Shown in pieces: positions 50,906 through 61,106 of a DNA stretch of 64,000 nt; position 1 is the stretch's first letter, and every line of letters begins with the position of its first letter. The position numbers and the translations under genes were made by a program. The notes beneath the pieces were generated by a model that made no database searches, was not told the DNA's origin, and saw nothing but the letters and a program-made list of their open reading frames with translations. Source of the DNA: Yponomeuta sedellus (taxonomy: Eukaryota > Arthropoda > Insecta > Lepidoptera > Yponomeutidae); NCBI GenBank assembly GCA_934045075.1, contig OW203736.1, forward strand, positions 21,243,805 to 21,307,804, given 5' to 3'.

Positions 50906-51152
50906 TTAAAAACCTATTTAGAGGCTAAATCCACCCATGCCGGGACTCGAACCCGCGACATACGTAATACACAGAGTATTGTAAAGAGGTTCGAAATTTC
51001 ACTGATGCCGTTAGTCGCCCATTAGCTCAGTTCGGAGAGCGCTGGCACGGTTAGCCAGAGGTCGCGGCTTCGCGTCCCGGCATGGGCGGAATTTTTAGAC
51101 TCTAAATAGGTTTTCCTTAGCACGGGTTAGTGCAATAAAAAAAAAAGAATAT
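50906..51152 (+). mobile_element. FBt fold-back copy
   Basis: A short antisense arm (TTTTAAAAACCTATTTAGAG to CGAACCCGCGAC) joins the sense body at ATACGTAATACACAGAGTAT. The tRNA-like region follows (TAGCTCAGTTCGGAGAGCGC; box B damaged to GGCTTCGCGTCC), then TAGACTCTAAATAGG and the tail CAATAAAAAAAAAAGAATAT. Flanks TAAAACTGTATCT and TAAAACTATTTCT suggest a duplication of about 13 bp with two mismatches. Confidence 0.8.
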
Positions 51153-51510
51153 AAAACTATTTCTTGTCAGTAAGTAGGTACTCGAAGTGACTTTTTGTCC
51201 TCTACTTCGCTCCAGCCAATTCAGATATTTATTTAAAAACGATTATGCTATGAATGCGGTGCAATTACCAGTCCGTTTAAACAATAAATCCGAACCTACA
51301 GCTCTCAATTGAGATATGAACAAGCAATCAGACAGACAAACACAAGTGGGTGAGTCAGAAACTCGTAAACCATCCGCTTTTAGTTGCAAGGTTAACAGTT
51401 ACCATGCAATTTGAATCGATCGGTAGGTATAGAATAGTTTGATAAAGTAGAGACAAAATATCCACTAGTCCACAGTTATTAAATTTAGGTTAGGACAGGA
51501 AATGAAATGT

Positions 51511-51893
51511 AAAGGCTTTATTCAAAGTAGCGCAGAAACTGCGGCTTAGTCAACGTTCCAATTCAAACTAGGTGTTCATTTCAAAATCTAGATCGTTTTG
51601 GAAAAAAATTGACATAAAAACTTAGTCTTATCAAAGTCTTCAATTAAAGTTTTGCAGTGTTTACATAATTATTTTAAAACATAGAACTCATGTATTGTAC
51701 TGGCTCTAATCCAGACATCCTTGTCATCTAGATAATCCTTTATGTCATAGTAGCCCTTTTGGCACAAAGTGTACTTAATTAAAACATTTTTATTATAGAA
51801 GCGTATACAATGCCCTATGAAGGATGTATTAACCTGTCCCAGCCTAAATAGTGGGAACAAAAGTCTATGTTTATTTCTAGTATTTACATACAC
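51511..51893 (-). pseudogene. CR1-type LINE ORF2 C-terminus and 3' UTR
   Basis: A minus-strand frame of 74 codons: NTRNKHRLLFPLFRLGQVNT, SFIGHCIRFYNK, YTLCQKGYYDIKDYLDDKD and a C-terminal HEFYVLK. The pattern NTR(N/H)K...F...GxxFYNK...YYxIxxYLDD is the conserved end of CR1/Jockey-group ORF2. The 3' UTR complement is GCAGTTTCTGCGC with ACACCTAGTTTGAATTGG. A small deletion between FYNK and YTLC is likely. Confidence 0.75.
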
Positions 51894-52465
51894 ATAGGTT
51901 TAGTCAGACTAAATAGGTTTAGTCATCCGCATTTGGTAGCAAGGTTGACATTTTTCACGTAATTTAAATCGATCGGTATAGCGTACTCGTAGTTAGCTAA
52001 TGTAGAGACCTAAAACTCTAGACCATAGTTACTAAACTGAAGTTAGGTTTAGTCATCCGTCCTTTTTATATATTTTACATTTTTTTTATTAAATTCTCAT
52101 TGATCTGTATAGAATAGTTTGATAATGTAGAGACCAAAAACACTAGTATATTTACTAAACTTAGGTTAGGTTTTTTTTAAACAAAATAAATAAATAAATT
52201 ATTACTCATGGACATAAGAAAAGATAAGAATATTCTTTATTGTATACCGGTAAATTGACATACTACACAGATCTCGGTAGCATTGCATTTGTTATTCTTC
52301 ATATCATTTAAATTAGTGGCTATGGAATAGTTAGATAATACACTATCAAACTATTGATAATGTACTATCGAACGGGCTAATGAGCTGGACAACCAAAAAT
52401 ACTATTCCACAGTTAACAAGCTTAGGTTTAGTCATCCGTATTTGGTAGCAAGGTTAACATTCTTC

Positions 52466-52930
52466 TAACAAGCGGGCGGTCCCTTCACCCATCTAGTGTG
52501 GGTGAAGATGCCACTGGACGCTGTATAAATCATCTCAATACGAAGATGCAAAAGGCCAATCGCTCGTAGCCTGGGCTGCCTGAGTGATCTTAAACGATCA
52601 CTAAGGTTAAGTAACATGCGGCGCGTTCAGTCCATGGATGGGTCACCGTCTATGACTAAAGCTAGTGGCATTTTTCCGAGCGGTTCCGTGCTTCGCAAGG
52701 CACGTTAAGCAGTTGGTGCCGGCTGCCGTCGATAGATGGCAGTCGTTAAGCCAAGTCAGAGGCCTTAGGGTGGCTTGAAAACTTCTGACAGTAAGAACAG
52801 CCACTAGTCTTACAAGCCTCCACCAATCCGGACTTGGCCCCCGCGGTAGAGTATGGCCTATACCTTTCTCAGGGAAGAGACCCGTGCCCCTCGGTGGGGA
52901 CATGATGGGTTCATGATGAAAAGGCCTATG
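52466..52930 (+). mobile_element. Composite insertion: tSINE2 tail joined to a 5S-SINE
   Basis: Flanked by TAACATTCTTC at 52455-52465 and 52931-52941, a perfect 11-bp duplication. The left 95 bp is a tSINE2 3' part (GTCCCTTCACCCATCTAGTG to TGCAAAAGGCCAAT). A 5S-SINE follows directly. One duplication around both suggests a single retroposition of a chimeric RNA or a template switch. Confidence 0.75.
52563..52917 (+). mobile_element. 5S-SINE with the most 5S-like head
   Basis: GATCACTAAGGTTAAGTAAC, GGCGCGTTCAGTCC and ATGGATGGGTCACCG (52595-52648) resemble the 5S rRNA sequence from the GATCACCGAAGTTAAGCAAC region through GGATGGGTGACCG. Body and tail are as in the family, with a shortened end (CCCGTGCCCCTCGGTGGGGA). 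Confidence 0.85.
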
Positions 52931-53359
52931 TAACATTCTTCACGTAATTTGTATCGATTGGTGGTGAATAGTTTAATAATGTAGAGACATACAAAACCAA
53001 TAGTCTGTAGTTATTAAACTTAGGTTACCTAACTTTAGTCATCAGCATTTGTTAGCAAGGTTAACCTTTTTCATGTAGTTTGATTCGATCGGAATATAAT
53101 GGTTTGATAATGTAGTGTAGAGACGATAACACGCTATTCAATGGTTAGAGTTAGGTATAATTCCCGACAAATAACCTTGAATTCGCATTTATTTTAGGTC
53201 TCAGAATATATTTCAGGTGTCAGAACTTCAGTTTATTAAATTAATTAAAATTACAAACGAGTTTGGTTTTTACGTGTCTATCGCAAATGAAATGAAATCA
53301 ATTTAGTGTAAGAAACTCGTCTTGATTCTTGCTTAGGGACTTATTTAGCCTTTTAAAAG

Positions 53360-53480
53360 TCCCACTGCAAGGGCCTTCTCTCGGACCCCGAGTATGGGCT
53401 TAATCACTACGCGTGCCCAGCGCGTGACGATCGTAGCTGATCCCACCCTTGGGCTTAGTTTATGTTTTGTCGACCCCCAA
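53360..53480 (-). mobile_element. SINE/LINE tail scrap
   Basis: CCCACTGCAAGGGCCTTCTC, GTATGGGCTTAATCACTACG and CGTGCCCAGCGCG match the tail phrase at 49150 and 37020. Confidence 0.5.
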
Positions 53481-53507
53481 AAACCATTTATTTATATTTA
53501 TGAGCGA

Positions 53508-53867
53508 CTAGCTTTTGCCCGCGACTCCGTCCGCGTAGAATTTTTTTATGAAAAGATTCAAGGAACAAAATTTGGCAACCCCGTTCACTCCCTTAACGGT
53601 TAAATTTAGAAAAACGGCGAAACGCGTGGTCAATCAATTGTGTTGAAGAGTATTTTAAGTTTCACGAAAATTAGACAACATTCTTTATACCTCCCATACA
53701 AATTTCGGCAACCCTTTCCGCCCCCTTAGAGGTTGAATTTCAAAAAATCCGGTCTTATTCCTTGCCTACATTATATATATGGACCCTCTGTCCAACATTT
53801 TAGCTTCCTAGCTCCAACGGCTTGCGCTGTGCGTTGATAAGTGAGTCAGTCAGTACTTTGAATTTTT

Positions 53868-53870
<3 letters not shown>
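53508..53870 (-). mobile_element. Helitron-like element, CTAGCTTTTGCCCGCG type
   Basis: ACTAGCTTTTGCCCGCGACT and CCGTCCGCGTAGAATTTTTT at the left is the complement of a ...CGGGCAAAAGCTAG|T 3' end, common in Lepidoptera. It continues through TTTGGCAACCC-type repeats and GTGCGTTGATAAGTGAGTCA. The 5' end is obscured by the adjacent microsatellite. Confidence 0.6.
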
Positions 53871-54310
<440 letters not shown>

Positions 54311-54331
54311 ACTTTGTTGCACACGAAACGT

Positions 54332-54478
54332 TTATTTATATAGATAGAATATAGTTCGGGTAATCTGGGCGTTGCAGGGAAAAACAAACCTTAAGGTTAT
54401 CTACTGCAATCCTGGCTGATGGTCCTTCGCATAATAAAAAAAAAACGTAATGCCTATTTTATTTACACGTGATATATG
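54332..54478. repeat. Short dispersed element, copy 1
   Basis: TTATATAGATAGAATATAGT, CGGGTAATCTGGGCGTTGCA, CAAACCTTAAGGTTATCTAC and GGCTGATGGTCC, then an A run and ACACGTGATATAT. It matches 54742-54888 almost base for base. It has an internal palindrome AACCTTAAGGTT and a TTGCAG/CTGCAA pair. Not recognised. Confidence 0.75.
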
Positions 54479-54738
54479 AAAATGAAAAAATCTTTATTTG
54501 ACCGCCACATAAAATCCAACTTTGCTTATAATATATCTATTATAACAGGTTCAAACAAGAAGAGACCTAGATTTAATAAAAATAATGCTAATATACTACT
54601 AACATATGAATGTTTGTTTACAAAAGGTGGGTAGTTAGCAAAAATTGGATTTACCAGTTCACAGCGACTCCACACTAGGCATACCTGTGTTGTGGACGAC
54701 TTAATTGTAATCTTAATTGTAAGTCAGACGTTCGCACG

Positions 54739-54894
54739 CAATTTATTTATATAGATAGAATACAGTTCGGGTAATCTGGGCGTTGCAGGGAAAAACAAAC
54801 CTTAAGGTTATCTACTGCAATCCGGCTGATGGTCCATCGCTAATAAAAAAAAATGTTATGCCTATTTTATTTACACGTGTTATATCTCAATTTC
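54739..54894. mobile_element. Short dispersed element, copy 2, with 18-bp target duplication
   Basis: Perfect direct repeat AAGTCAGACGTTCGCACG at 54721-54738 and 54895-54912. The 156-bp insert is the copy of 54332-54478. It has no tRNA-like promoter or TIRs, and an oligo-A stretch is internal. The long duplication points to retroposition, perhaps of a small structured RNA. Confidence 0.75.
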
Positions 54895-55213
54895 AAGTCA
54901 GACGTTCGCACGTACTTTAGTACTAGTATTATATCTTCATTAAAATACACAAGGCCACGCCTGATACCTACCCATGTAACGAGAATAATATCGGCAGTAC
55001 TCTCGATACGATGCATGATTAAGGTGATCAACTATCTTGATTATTCATTCCTTCATGATTTCTACTAGGAAAATCCCGAGACACTATTCGTCGTCGCTGC
55101 CACGGAAGAGACAACGCCACGCTCTGTTTAGGTTAGATGCGCGGGCGCATGTAGGTAATATAAAACACGATGACAAGTCTGTAAATCAATATGGCCGTAT
55201 TGCATTTTAATGA

Positions 55214-55379
55214 GGCATGTACGCAATACAGAGAGTATTGTAAAGAGGTTCGAAATTTCACTGATACCGGTTGGTCGCCCATTAGCTCAGTTGGGAGAGC
55301 GCTGGCACGGTCAGCCAGAGGTCGCGGGTTCGAGTCCCGGCATGGGTGGAATTTTTAGCATCTAAATAGGTTTTTAAAA
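55214..55379 (+). mobile_element. FBt, simple truncated copy
   Basis: A body piece (CAGAGAGTATTGTAAAGAGG), the tRNA-like region (TAGCTCAGTTGGGAGAGCGC, GGTTCGAGTCCC) and TTTTTAGCATCTAAATAGG, stopping before the A-rich tail. No inverted arm. 54913-55213 and 55380-55640 have no recognised gene. Confidence 0.75.
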
Positions 55380-55786
55380 CATTTATTGGAGGTATATGCA
55401 CATGTATTGGCTGGTGATAGTCCTATCCCAATACATGATACCGATTTGAATATTGCTAGGTTACCACTGTTTGTTGTGATGTGTGACGCTTGCTGAAAAT
55501 ATATCAACCGAGCAACATCTAGCGTTTTACTATAATCCACATTCTGCTAGTAAACTTATAGTTTAGGGCTCAACAGTACTTTCCAATAACATTTAAGTAT
55601 TGCAAGTAAGTAAATGTAGAACCAGGAACGCTTACCACAAATTAGAGAATTGATCTGTCAATACAGTGGCCAGTGGTAGTCCCGTCTACCCCTCTGGATA
55701 CAGGCGTGAGTTTATCATAATTATGTTACGTCTATCGGTTCGTTTACATCTAAACAAAACCTGAATGAAATGAGATGTAAGTACCT

Positions 55787-55920
55787 AACATAACATAACA
55801 TGACATTTACATACAGGCATATACATTACTTCTGACCCCACACTAGGATACCCTGTGTCGTGGGAACCAGAAATAACGACATCACAAACATGTAAACATC
55901 CAAGACCTGGGGTTTTTTAA
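55787..55920 (-). mobile_element. tSINE3, head missing
   Basis: AACATAACATAACATGACAT to CATCCAAGACCTGGGGTTTT. The tRNA head is absent. 55645-55735 before it is a LINE ORF-end scrap (CCCCTCTGGATACAGGCGTG). Confidence 0.7.
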
Positions 55921-56227
55921 GTGCTCTCGTGTGTCCTCGACTGTACACAGTGCGGTTACCTGTACAGACGCGAACAAAACAATATTGTTTTACAATAGCT
56001 GTGAGACTGACGTAACAAAATTGATGGCGAGCGAGGTCGTCTGTCCGTTTGTCTGTGTGCTGTATGAGTGGATATATAATTATGTGCAACAATTGGCAAC
56101 GTAGAGGTGACTAGTTTGGTCAATAATCGATCTTATGTTAACTCCGCTAAGAGTTACATGGAAGGCATAACTATTGAGTTCGTCGGTATGGATATGTAAA
56201 ATAATAATGCTCTTGGGTATTCATTAT

Positions 56228-56405
56228 TATACTATTTTTAATGCACTAACCCGTGCTAAGGACAATTTTAAAAACCTATTTAGAGGCTAAAAATTTTACC
56301 CATGCCGGGATTCGAACCCGCGACCTCTGGCTATCCGTGCCAGCGCTCTTTCCAACTGAGCTAATGGGTGCCTCACCATCAGTGAAATTTCGAACCTCTT
56401 TACAA
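56228..56405 (-). mobile_element. FBt, simple truncated copy
   Basis: The tail complement (TTTTTAATGCACTAACCCGT), arm, and minus tRNA-like region (CGGGATTCGAACCCGCGACC, AACTGAGCTAATGGGTG) end in GAACCTCTTTAC. Flanks TATTCATTATTAT and TATTCATTTTTAT suggest a 13-bp duplication with one mismatch. Confidence 0.78.
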
Positions 56406-56441
56406 TATTCATTTTTATCTGTACGTACTCGTAACATAACA

Positions 56442-56640
56442 CACTAATATTATAAGGCGAAAAATTGTGAGTGTGTTTGTTTGTTACATATACACGTTTA
56501 AACTGTTGGAGCGATTTTAATTTGGTATGGAGTTAGCTTATTACATAGGCTAAGTTTACGTGCGGGCAAATATCTTTTACGATTAAACGCATTATTTATT
56601 TTCCCTAAGAAACCGCGGGTAACACCGCGGGGCTCAGCTA
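56442..56640 (+). mobile_element. HelC Helitron
   Basis: ACACTAATATTATAAGGCGA, GTGTGTTTGTTTGTTACATA, then the 3' hairpin CCGCGGGTAACACCGCGG and GGCTCAGCTAT; the terminal CTAG is mutated to CTAT. Confidence 0.75.
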
Positions 56641-56911
56641 TCTATATAATTTAAATTTCCAATTTTAGTTTATGAAGTCCTTACCATTGGCTTGCTTAAG
56701 ACTTACGTAGTACCTTCGTGGGGATAATGAGATGAGAACAAATGATCCACTCCAATGATTGGCTCAGAAAAGAACGCTCAGACTGCAACCATTTGACCAA
56801 ATCGAAGTCAAAGCGGTAATCGAACCTACTGCCTCAGTCTTTGTAGTCAAACGTTTTACCAATAAACTAATTTGGCAGTTTCATAAGACAGAAGATACCT
56901 CACTATTGATA

Positions 56912-57020
56912 AGACGTTGGTGCCGGCTGTCATGTAATGGCAGTCGCTAAGCCATTTCAGAGGCCTTACGGGCGGCTTGATAACTTCTGACAGTAAGGCC
57001 CGCCAATGTCTTACAAACCT
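56912..57020 (+). mobile_element. 5S-SINE internal fragment
   Basis: GTTGGTGCCGGCTGTCATGT to CCCGCCAATGTCTTACAA; head and tail are both missing, so it was probably broken after insertion. Confidence 0.72.
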
Positions 57021-57256
57021 ATGATCACATGGTACAGTATTTGGCACCTACCCGTAAACAGTGTACAATTACCTACCTAGCTTCAATCTAGTGTAACATC
57101 TGTTTCGCCATCCACTCAGCATTCTTTTCGCAACGTGATGTGCCGGGGATAACGATCGATTTCAGGCGAGCAATTGTTACAATATTACCTAAGCTAGTTC
57201 TGCCGCTGGGCAGAACTGTGCTTTCAAGAACGTCCATAGGAATGTAATAGTATTAA

Positions 57257-57423
57257 TAGACGATCGAACTTGGTGCCGACCGGACAGCGGATTCGGTACG
57301 CTCCATACCGTATCCGTTCGTCTGGAAAGTTGTCTGCTGAACGCAATTAGTACTATTTCGTGTTCGCTCGGTCCGATGGTAGGCCTAATCTGCTGTTCGG
57401 TCCGTACCAAGTTCGATCGTCTG
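57257..57423. mobile_element. MITE with TTAA duplication (piggyBac-like)
   Basis: 167 bp. Termini TAGACGATCGAACTTGGTGC and the complement of CAGACGATCGAACTTGGTAC pair over about 40 nt. The flanking direct repeat is TTAA (57253-57256, 57424-57427), the piggyBac target. TIRs do not show the usual CCYT start, so superfamily is provisional. Confidence 0.7.
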
Positions 57424-57447
57424 TTAATATTATATGTATGGAGCTAA

Positions 57448-57645
57448 GTGCTGGTGGCCTAGTGAAACCGAGTGACTGGAATCAATCTCTAGGTTTAGCA
57501 ACAACGGGCGCGGTCAGGTACTAGGTGGGTGACCATCCCGTGTCATTTTTTTCCGAACGCCTCGTCCTTCCAAGACACGTTAAGCCGTTGGTGCCGGCCG
57601 TCATGTAATAGCAGTCGTTAAGCCATGTCAGAGGCCTTATGAGAC
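57448..57645 (+). mobile_element. 5S-SINE, 5' half only
   Basis: GTGCTGGTGGCCTAGTGAAA, TTTAGCAACAACGGGCGCGG, TCAGGTACTAGGTGGGTGACC-like box C (57492-57534) and AGGCCTTATGAG. The 3' half is absent. This head is close to 5S rRNA across boxes A and C. Confidence 0.8.
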
Positions 57646-58090
57646 GCACAGAGCGAGTTGGCAACTTGGCATTCACATTAAAATCGCTATCTAAAATTAA
57701 GGCAACTCCCTACCAACTTACCCGCCCAGATATTAATCTAAAATTGATATTATGTTAACATGAAACAGATGAAATTGCTAAAGAAGTACTTTCGAATAAT
57801 CAAAACGCAAATTAGTACCCAGAGCCTCGTGTAATCGTAATTGTATCGTGAAATTATGATGAACCAAGTGAAATTGACATTGTAATCTAACTCTTATGCC
57901 AAGTAAACTAAGAACCAAAGCCTTTTCTGTTTACAATTTGGCAGGCGATGGTATCTACAGTTTACCTATCTACGTAGCGAGTGATGCATTACGACAACAG
58001 AACAGCCACTGACTTTGTGGTCAAAAAAAATATTTAATATCATTAAAAAGATGAAAACAAAAGATGAGATAAAAAATAACCAACTGCTAA
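57646..58090. other. No recognisable gene
   Basis: AT-rich spacer; nothing is supported. Confidence 0.4.
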
Positions 58091-58094
58091 TCAG

Positions 58095-58188
58095 TAGGCA
58101 AACTGAAGACAGGGCGCTAGGGCGCTCATTAGGGGAGGGCTATGTCCAGCTGTGGCCTACATAATATAGCCTGAAGAAGAAGAAGAAT
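58095..58188 (+). mobile_element. RTE LINE 3' end
   Basis: CTGAAGACAGGGCGCTAGGG, GTCCAGCTGTGGCCTACATA and AGCCTGAAGAAGAAGAAGAA. Confidence 0.75.
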
Positions 58189-58377
58189 CAGTAGGCAAAA
58201 CTCAAATTCTAAATGGCAAGGGCCATAGGAACTACCTGCAAACCAGGGCGGCGAGTCTCTAAATTGCATTGTTGTTCAATACAGACATATAAGTTGTCAA
58301 AAATAGATGTAACAGTTGTTAAGATTTCTCATGTTCACTTTTAGATAAAAACGTATTAGAAAACTCCTCCTTTGTAG

Positions 58378-58560
58378 AGACCGCGACTCGGCAAACGTAT
58401 AGCGTAGGACGCCCTCCGACTAGGTGGGATGACGATCTGCGAAAAAGTGCAGGCAGATGCTGGATGCGGCAAGCTGAAGACAGGGCGCTGTGGCGCTCAT
58501 TAGGGCAGGGCTATGTCCAGCAGTGGACTATTACAGCCTGACGACGACCACGATGACGTA
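58378..58560 (+). pseudogene. RTE LINE ORF end and 3' terminus
   Basis: One frame reads WDDDLRKSAGRCWMRQAEDR, ALWRSLGQGYVQQWTITA and stop, the end of the RTE ORF. The terminus GCCTGACGACGACC follows. It supplies the unoccupied version of the M305 site at 34664. Confidence 0.75.
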
Positions 58561-59010
58561 TTATAAAAGAAGGTATGGTTTTTTTTACAATGGTGGCGCT
58601 AGTAAGCACCGCGAAGCGCCTTAATGCTCAGCAGCATGGTCGTTGGTTATTTTCAGAATCAGTTTAACTTATTGCAGATATTTTTTTTCATACAGTAGAA
58701 CAGTACATTTTCTACATACTAAAAAAATGTCCATTATTTTTAAAGAGCTTTCAAATGGTTGCCTTTATTAAATTAACTAGCAAATTAACTATTGTGCAAT
58801 ACCCATTGCACCCATTAATTGGGTAGTTTCTTTGATTCGCACTTATGTCCAACTGCATAAGAGCTACAACGCAACTGAACATTCGGAAGTGACAACTCGA
58901 ACTTTTACTGTCAAGTCACGTCGTAAATTCTAATTCAAACTTATCGCTGGTCGAATTTCGTAAGCAGGTCGTAACAAAACAATAAACAATACAGAAGGCG
59001 CATCTACATA
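58561..59010. other. No gene; a LINE UTR phrase
   Basis: CGCTAGTAAGCACCGCGAAG with CGCCTTAA at 58605 parallels 33099. Otherwise unrecognised. Confidence 0.4.
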
Positions 59011-59257
59011 CAGTCTATTTATTCTTACTTGTCCAATTTAGTAAACAAGATTCTAACCTTAAAATTGAGATTAGATGCCTAAACTAGACATTTTCTCGCA
59101 AATTCATGAACTATGTTTATAATATTGGCAGCGTGTTATCTAAAAGAGTGTTCGAAGTTACTTCATTTAAGGAAATATGGCAGTTTTGAACTAAAAAGTT
59201 ACAGTTTACGGGTAGAATCTTGTTTACTAAATTGGACAAGTAAGAATAAATAGACTG
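59011..59257. mobile_element. Tc1/mariner-type MITE, best-preserved copy
   Basis: 247 bp, CAGTCTATTTATTCTTACTT termini inverted over about 55 nt, TA on both sides. 59266-59310 after it is an inverted RTE terminus scrap (AGTCCACTGCTGGACATAGC). Confidence 0.88.
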
Positions 59258-59310
59258 TATATTATTTAGTCCACTGCTGGACATAGCCCTCCCCTAATGA
59301 GCGCCCCCTA

Positions 59311-60328
59311 ATCCATCAGTATACATTCATCTCCAAGAATCTATTCATTCATTCCATGGTGGTTTTATGTTTCATTTCATGACCTTGAATGGTTACCATA
59401 GCACAGGGTATCCTAGTTTGGGACCAGCACAAGTGAGTGTTTTAGTGGAAGTTATTATAACTAAAGTCAAAATCAAACATTTTATTCACTATGAAAACGA
59501 AATGTTTACGTAATGAACGTCAAAGCTGTTCGTTTCTGTTCACATATAATATATTATGTGTAGAAGAAACTTACAAATAATAATCTTGTAAAACCGATTT
59601 TATCTTAATTAACTTTATTCCTCTCCTCTACCCCTTGAATTGCCGCAGATTGTCATTGTTGGTTACATTGTCAGCACAAACACAAAGCAATTTTTAATAC
59701 CTGTTGAAGACAATTAATGTACTACAGGACATTGATTTCGGTGACAATTCTGGAATTCGTCCTTGGATTTATTTTCTATCATCGTTCGGCCATATTTACG
59801 CAGCTGCTGCCGACGGCGACGGTCCGATTCAGATTATATACAAGAATTTTTAGGCTGTTTCACGTCAAAATATTGTTAGATAAATGAAGTCAAATAATAG
59901 CACGTAAGCACATCACATTATTGAATGCAAATTTGGTCGAACTCTTCCGACAAAAAATAAAATAAGTTAATCCGGTTGCCAATCAACAATGAGGGAATGA
60001 AGTTAACATGTCTTTATCTGCCAGAAAAACTCCGATAGATATTTTATTGATACTTAGGAAGACATGACGTCAAAAGAAACTGAAGCGGTTCTCTGTACAG
60101 TTCTATTCTGTGGTACTGCCGACGAAAACAAATTAAAATCAGAAACAGACAGACGTTTTATTATTGAATTTACTTAACTGTCGTCAAGTCTAATGCCTGT
60201 AAAGGGTTCTTAAGTAGGTACCTACCAGTCGTCAACAGATTTACATTTTGGTTGCAAAGCTTACATTAAATTTACTGAGTAGAATGAACTGATTTGAAGG
60301 TTGTTGTATTGTTGACGTTATCTAAGTA
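59311..60328. other. No recognisable gene
   Basis: About 1 kb. A tSINE1 tail phrase (GGGTATCCTAGTTTGGGACC) is at 59405. No coding or RNA gene is supported. Confidence 0.4.
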
Positions 60329-60449
60329 CAGTCTATTTATTCTTACTTGTCCAATTAGGTAAAGTAATTTAGTCTAGTTTAGGCATTTAATCTCAATTTT
60401 AACGTTAGAATCTTGTTTACTAAATTGGACAAGTAAGAATAAATAGACG
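60329..60449. mobile_element. Tc1/mariner-type MITE, internally deleted
   Basis: About 120 bp with the same CAGTCTATTTATTCTTACTT ends, nearly pure palindrome; the right end lost one base (TAGACGTA). Confidence 0.8.
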
Positions 60450-60479
60450 TATATGGTCTGCATCACTTCGTATCAGAAC

Positions 60480-60727
60480 TTTGGTAGCGCATCAGTTGAA
60501 CGCTCACATGTGTGAGGTGGTGGGTTTTAATCCCGCCATGTACTATGAACATTTAAAACATTTTTTTTACATACATTGCTTCTGGCCCCACACTAGGATA
60601 CCCTGTGTCGTGGGAACCAGAAACAGCGTAAACATCCAAGACCTGGGGTTTTCCTTTTCTCCCCAGCCGGGGTTCGAGCCCGGGACCTCTCGCAAGGTAG
60701 GCAGATGCACTACCGATGAGCCACCAT
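60480..60727. mobile_element. tRNA-like head (+) next to tSINE3 (-)
   Basis: 60482-60545: TTGGTAGCGCATCAGTTGAA and GTGGTGGGTTTTAATCCCGC. 60565-60727: minus-strand tSINE3 (CATACATTGCTTCTGGCCCC, box B complement GGGGTTCGAGCCC, TGCACTACCGATGAGCCACC). The two heads face each other. Confidence 0.65.
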
Positions 60728-60868
60728 CGTCAAAGCTGTTTGTTTGTAGTATTAGTATATGTATTACTTTTTTATTTCAGGTATAGACCTATAAATGTCC
60801 CAAATAATTCGGAAACAGATAAAGCAAAATCAAAACCAAAAAACTAATTATGAGTAGGTATCACAGTT

Positions 60869-61106
60869 ATACTATTTTTATTTTTAATGCACTAACCCGT
60901 GCTAAGGACAATTTTAAAAACCTATTTAGAGGCTAAAAATTCCACCCATGCCGGGATTCGAACCCATCACCTCTGTCTATCCGTGCCAGCGCTCTATCCA
61001 ACTGAGCTAATGGGCGACTCACCGGCATCAGTTTAATTTCGAACCTCTTTACACTATTCTCTGTATTACGTACAGGCAGCGACATCTGGCTTAAGTAGAT
61101 TGTATC
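60869..61106 (-). mobile_element. FBt, ordinary (not folded) copy
   Basis: On the minus strand: body, tRNA-like region (TAGCTCAGTTGGATAGAGCG, GGTTCGAATCCC), CCTCTAAATAGGTTTTTAAA, and the tail ATTAAAAATAAAAATAGTAT. It gives the unit order with the tRNA-like part near the 3' end. 61107-61540 holds SINE and HelC scraps (GTGAGGAAACCCG at 61183 and 61351; HelC start at 61436). Confidence 0.82.

Larger units (their letters stand above)
51350..53158 (+). repeat. Degenerate tandem repeat, about 125-150-bp unit
   Basis: At least five units (starting near 51360, 51917, 52043, 52428 and 53033), with a diverged one around 52300, share an order: GTTTAGTCATCCGCATTTGG, AGCAAGGTTAACATT, TTTGAATCGATCGG, AATAGTTTGATAATGTAGAG, then ACTAGTCCACAGTTATTAAA and TTAGGTTAG. 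The array is broken by a LINE end (51511-51893) and by a composite SINE insertion (52466-52930). Similarity between units is moderate, so it is old. I do not recognise it as a known satellite. Confidence 0.75.

Noticed and set aside
51350..53158. CRISPR array
   Set aside because: Units are long and diverged with no constant spacers, and the genome is clearly animal.
55214..55379. Functional tRNA genes in the many tRNA-like stretches
   Set aside because: Box A and box B are present, but each stretch is followed by the same SINE or FBt sequence, anticodon loops are abnormal, and copies are numerous and diverged. They are repeat heads, not genes.
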